Below are positions 62,131-64,000 of a stretch of 64,000 nucleotides of DNA, in pieces. Origin of the DNA: an uncultured Flavobacteriales bacterium (GTDB taxonomy: Bacteria; Bacteroidota; Bacteroidia; Flavobacteriales; Flavobacteriaceae). Under the pieces are notes generated by a model. It saw only the letters and a list, made by a program, of their open reading frames with translations, searched no databases and had not been told where the DNA came from. Each line of letters begins with the position of its first letter. The first letter of the stretch is position 1. The DNA is taken from positions 41,527-105,526 of the forward strand of contig CAJXRD010000005.1 of assembly GCA_913058295.1 (NCBI GenBank), read 5' to 3'. The position numbers were made by a program, and so were the translations under genes.

Positions 62131-62139
62131 GTTTCACTA

Positions 62140-62348
62140 CTTTTAATAATAAAATTATATTCGAATTTATCATCATCGTATTTACAAATTAATCTACAAA
62201 ATTTTCAGTATCCTTTAATGCTTTTATGAACTCTACAAATGGTTTTGTTAGGCTTCCCTAAAACAAGGTGTTTAATAAATAAGTGGAAGGTTACGATAAG
62301 AAATTCAGCTGCAGAAATGAACCCTTATACTAACAGGGGGCTTTTATT
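62140..62348. other. possible gene remnants downstream of the VOC gene
   Basis: On the minus strand, 62189-62257 encodes GSLTKPFVEFIKALKDTENF and a VD end, 22 codons bounded by stops. A second frame next to it reads EFLIVTFHLFIKHLVLG. This looks like a decayed coding end, but it is short. The segment next to the VOC stop (GTTAGTATAAGGG on the minus strand) is not a match for the TAACGG-type arms of the two cassette-like sites. Confidence 0.3.
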
Positions 62349-62771
62349 TTATTGATAAAAATTATTTTCATCTACAACAATTGTTGTCAATTCAACGGTA
62401 TGTCCATCAGGGTCTTTTGTGTAAATAGAATGAAAATAATGATGGTCTTGAATATTAAAATCTAAATTCAAGTCCGTATATTTCATTTTTGCTTTCTCAA
62501 AATTCTCATTAGTCACATTAAATGCAAAGTGATCTATTTTTACGTTTCTTGAGTTAAAATCCAATTGAGCATCTTTAAGGTTCGCTGGAAACAAAGCTAT
62601 ACCTGCTTTTCCTGAAAGCATAAAAATTGGAAAATCTCCCCATTTTGGAAGCTGGTATTTTTTTAGACCAAGAACTTTCTCATACCAAGCTATAGAAACA
62701 TTTATATCCCTCACTCTTATAGCTACGTGGTCTAAAAATTCAATTGCTATTTCATTATTTCCCATATTCAT
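62349..62771 (-). CDS. VOC (glyoxalase/bleomycin resistance) family protein
   Basis: The 140-residue protein has two VOC beta-alpha-beta-beta-beta units. The first is EFLDHVAIRVRDINVSIAWY (with metal-ligand His) and the second HFAFNVTNENFEKAK, ending YTKDPDGHTVELTTI (with metal-ligand Glu). It probably binds a divalent metal and a small electrophile or antibiotic. Its start codon ATG lies directly at the end of a palindromic site, as in a gene cassette. The GC and codon pattern do not differ clearly from neighbours. Confidence 0.82.
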   Translation of the reverse strand: MNMGNNEIAIEFLDHVAIRVRDINVSIAWYEKVLGLKKYQLPKWGDFPIFMLSGKAGIALFPANLKDAQLDFNSRNVKIDHFAFNVTNENFEKAKMKYTDLNLDFNIQDHHYFHSIYTKDPDGHTVELTTIVVDENNFYQ

Positions 62772-62859
62772 TTAACGGTATTGTAAAACGAAAGTGGCGA
62801 CTGCGGGCAGCAGTAAAGCTGCTAACGAAACAGAAGCATCGGCATAGCCGTTAGTTCGC
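62772..62859. repeat. attC-like palindromic intercassette site 1
   Basis: In plus orientation it begins TTAACGGTATTG and ends ATAGCCGTTAGTTCGC; the ends TAACGGTAT and ATAGCCGTTA are inverted copies. An inner hairpin AGCAG-TAAAG-CTGCT (62809-62823) lies within. On the minus strand the exit is CCGTTAAATG, which places GTTAAAT, a fit to the GTTRRRY core, at the VOC start codon. The opposite end reads AACTAAC (RYYYAAC with one mismatch). Confidence 0.55.
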
Positions 62860-62956
62860 TTTTATCAGAATTAAAGATAGTTATTTATTTGTGCAAAACT
62901 TTAATACAACAAAATTCTTAGGCATTTACCTTATAGATTATTACGCAATGAATAAG

Positions 62957-63685
62957 TCAGTCCTTAATAAATTTTACTACTATATTTTTATTATTGAACT
63001 GTAGTTTTACAAAATAGAGTCCTTTTGATAAACCTGAAACATTAATTGTAGAATGCAATTGGTCCATTCCATTATTTTCAAGAATCAACTTCCCTAAGAG
63101 GTCGTAAACTAAAAGTTTGGTCAGGGGTATTTTAGATTCAACAAATAGGAATTCGCTAGCCGGATTTGGATAGATATCTATTTGAGTCAATTCAAAGTCA
63201 GATGTCTTCAAAGGATTAATGCTATAGTAAGCAATGTCTCCATCACCGTTCTCAATAGTCAGATAAAGGTCAGTACCATTTACTTCAATTATATAGTTAA
63301 ATGGATTTTTAGCTAACCATAGATCGACATAATAAAATGATTCATGTAAATTCATATAATTAAGATGGGCCTGAGGGCATCCCATATCAAGTAGTATTGC
63401 TGGAGAATCATCCAAATCAAACGTATCAGTGCCAGAATATATAATTCCACCGGAAAGGGCTTCTTCACAACTCGGATGTCCCATATTGAAATAAGATTCA
63501 GAAAAATAGAGAATGCCTTGAAATCCTTCTGAAGGAGGATAAACGTCAATGTCATCTATATTGATTCTTTGTATATACCAATCATAATCATAAAGCAGAG
63601 GATCTTGAGAATGTACAAATTGGTATGACACCAAGAATATGATAACTAGAATTTTTTTAAAAAATGGGGTTTTTATTTGTTGCAT
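62957..63685 (-). CDS. secreted protein with type IX sorting domain
   Basis: The 242-residue product has a signal peptide (about residues 1-26, ending YQFVHSQ), an unknown central domain with acidic, Tyr-rich sequence, and a C-terminal T9SS type A sorting domain (about residues 171-242: IDIYPNPASEFLFVESK, LLVYDLLGKLI, INVSGLSKGLYFVKLQ, NIVVKFIKD). It is exported and anchored or released at the cell surface by the type IX system. Its start ATG is the last three bases of palindromic site 2, so it lies in the cassette-like array. The cargo function is unknown. Confidence 0.85.
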   Translation of the reverse strand: MQQIKTPFFKKILVIIFLVSYQFVHSQDPLLYDYDWYIQRINIDDIDVYPPSEGFQGILYFSESYFNMGHPSCEEALSGGIIYSGTDTFDLDDSPAILLDMGCPQAHLNYMNLHESFYYVDLWLAKNPFNYIIEVNGTDLYLTIENGDGDIAYYSINPLKTSDFELTQIDIYPNPASEFLFVESKIPLTKLLVYDLLGKLILENNGMDQLHSTINVSGLSKGLYFVKLQFNNKNIVVKFIKD

Positions 63686-63875
63686 AACGTCTCGGCTATG
63701 GTTAGTACGGGAATTAAAAGTAGTGAACTTTCAATTAATCACTTAGCCAAAACCTTTTATTTTGTTTAATATTTTCATTTTTAAAGCCAAATCAAAAATT
63801 TGGCAGTGTTGGTAAATAGCACTGAACTTTCGTAAATCACTGTCCGCCCTATTTGCTATATACCGTGTTAGCCAC
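63683..63875. repeat. attC-like palindromic intercassette site 2
   Basis: The left end (plus) is CATAACGTCTCGGCTATGG and the right end GCTATATACCGTGTTAGCC, inverted copies of the same TAAC(n)CGGyTAT arm as site 1. Inside are a direct repeat (TGAACTTTC...TCACT, at 63724-63743 and 63823-63841) and an apex palindrome GCCAAAT-ATTTGGC (63786-63804). On the minus strand it exits at CGTTATG, so the ATG of the sorting-domain gene overlaps the site end. It is longer (193 bp) than site 1. Confidence 0.5.
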
Positions 63876-63882
63876 TTTATTT

Positions 63883-64000
63883 TTATTCTTTCCTTTCAGC
63901 AATATCAATATCGTGTCCATATTTGGGTGTTGTGATTTTTATTTCGCGTTCTTGTCTATTTTGTATCGTTATTTTCAATCCTTTCTCAAACAAGGTTTCA
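63883..64000 (-). CDS. unknown protein, C-terminal fragment
   Basis: Only the last 38 codons are in the window; the start is beyond the right edge. The visible end ETLFEKGLKITIQNRQER then EIKITTPKYGHDIDIAERKE shows no domain I recognise. The stop (63885-63883) is 8 bases from site 2, the spacing expected of a gene and its downstream site in a cassette. Confidence 0.55.
   Translation of the reverse strand, partial: ETLFEKGLKITIQNRQEREIKITTPKYGHDIDIAERKE

Noticed and set aside
62772..63875. Classical integron attC sites with an integrase
   Set aside because: The core matches are partial, the sites differ strongly in length, and no integrase gene is in the window. They are therefore described only as attC-like.

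Overview
The window is a 64 kb, AT-rich, gene-dense stretch of a Bacteroidetes chromosome, almost certainly family Flavobacteriaceae. The evidence is consistent across the window. There are split methylmalonyl-CoA mutase subunits and a type IX secretion C-terminal sorting domain. Promoters carry -7 boxes of the TAnnTTTG type and starts lack Shine-Dalgarno signals. Gene blocks typical of the family are present: parA-parB-DUF5683-dapB-lepB, trxB/acs and mutL/ribH. TGA is used as an ordinary stop, so genetic code 11 applies. No plasmid, phage or CRISPR signature was seen, and most of the window is core chromosome.

Layout. 0-9.4 kb: acyltransferase tail, CoA pyrophosphatase, cyclophilin lipoprotein, TRIC channel, OxyR, then an envelope-stress type operon (DUF4870, small protein, PadR, PspC protein, GIN-domain lipoprotein). 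9.4-17 kb: adenine deaminase, a GIY-YIG nuclease gene embedded in palindromic repeats, trxB, acs and an RhlE-type helicase. 17.3-22.4 kb: a six-gene block (TetR regulator, ABC1/UbiB kinase, SDR, glutathione peroxidase, TspO, photolyase) that reads as a light/photo-oxidative stress operon, ending at tRNA-Pro(GGG). 22.5-29 kb: udk, divIC/ftsB-like gene, methylmalonyl-CoA mutase subunits with an unknown lipoprotein between them, GNAT, dienoyl-CoA-reductase-like SDR and a pseudogene with two in-frame TGA stops. 29.8-35.7 kb: parA, parB, DUF5683, dapB, lepB, a CMD-family protein and wbqC-like gene, many with overlapping or nearly abutting ends. 35.7-46.7 kb (mostly minus strand): EEP nuclease, two rhomboids, mutL, a Pif1-type helicase, ribH and a TPR protein, with recF and dciA on the plus strand, then ndk. 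46.8-61 kb: a more variable minus-strand region of hydrolases, small membrane proteins, SOUL protein, MoxR/VWA pair, Bor-like lipoprotein, RluA-type synthase, a lipoprotein metallopeptidase, and gene remnants. 61.3-64 kb: an outer-membrane barrel, then three minus-strand genes separated by related palindromic sites.

The most unusual structure is at the right edge (about 62.77-63.88 kb). Two long palindromic intergenic sites share outer arms of the form TAAC(n)CGGyTAT. Each ends exactly at the start codon of the next ORF and separates small unrelated minus-strand genes, which resembles a gene-cassette array with attC-like sites. No integrase lies in the window. Other points worth checking are the GIY-YIG gene flanked by a dispersed palindrome family, the photo-oxidative operon with an inverted-repeat candidate operator, an SDR lacking the catalytic tyrosine, a MutL with a degraded endonuclease motif, several decayed genes, and divergent genes whose start codons are 2 bp apart.
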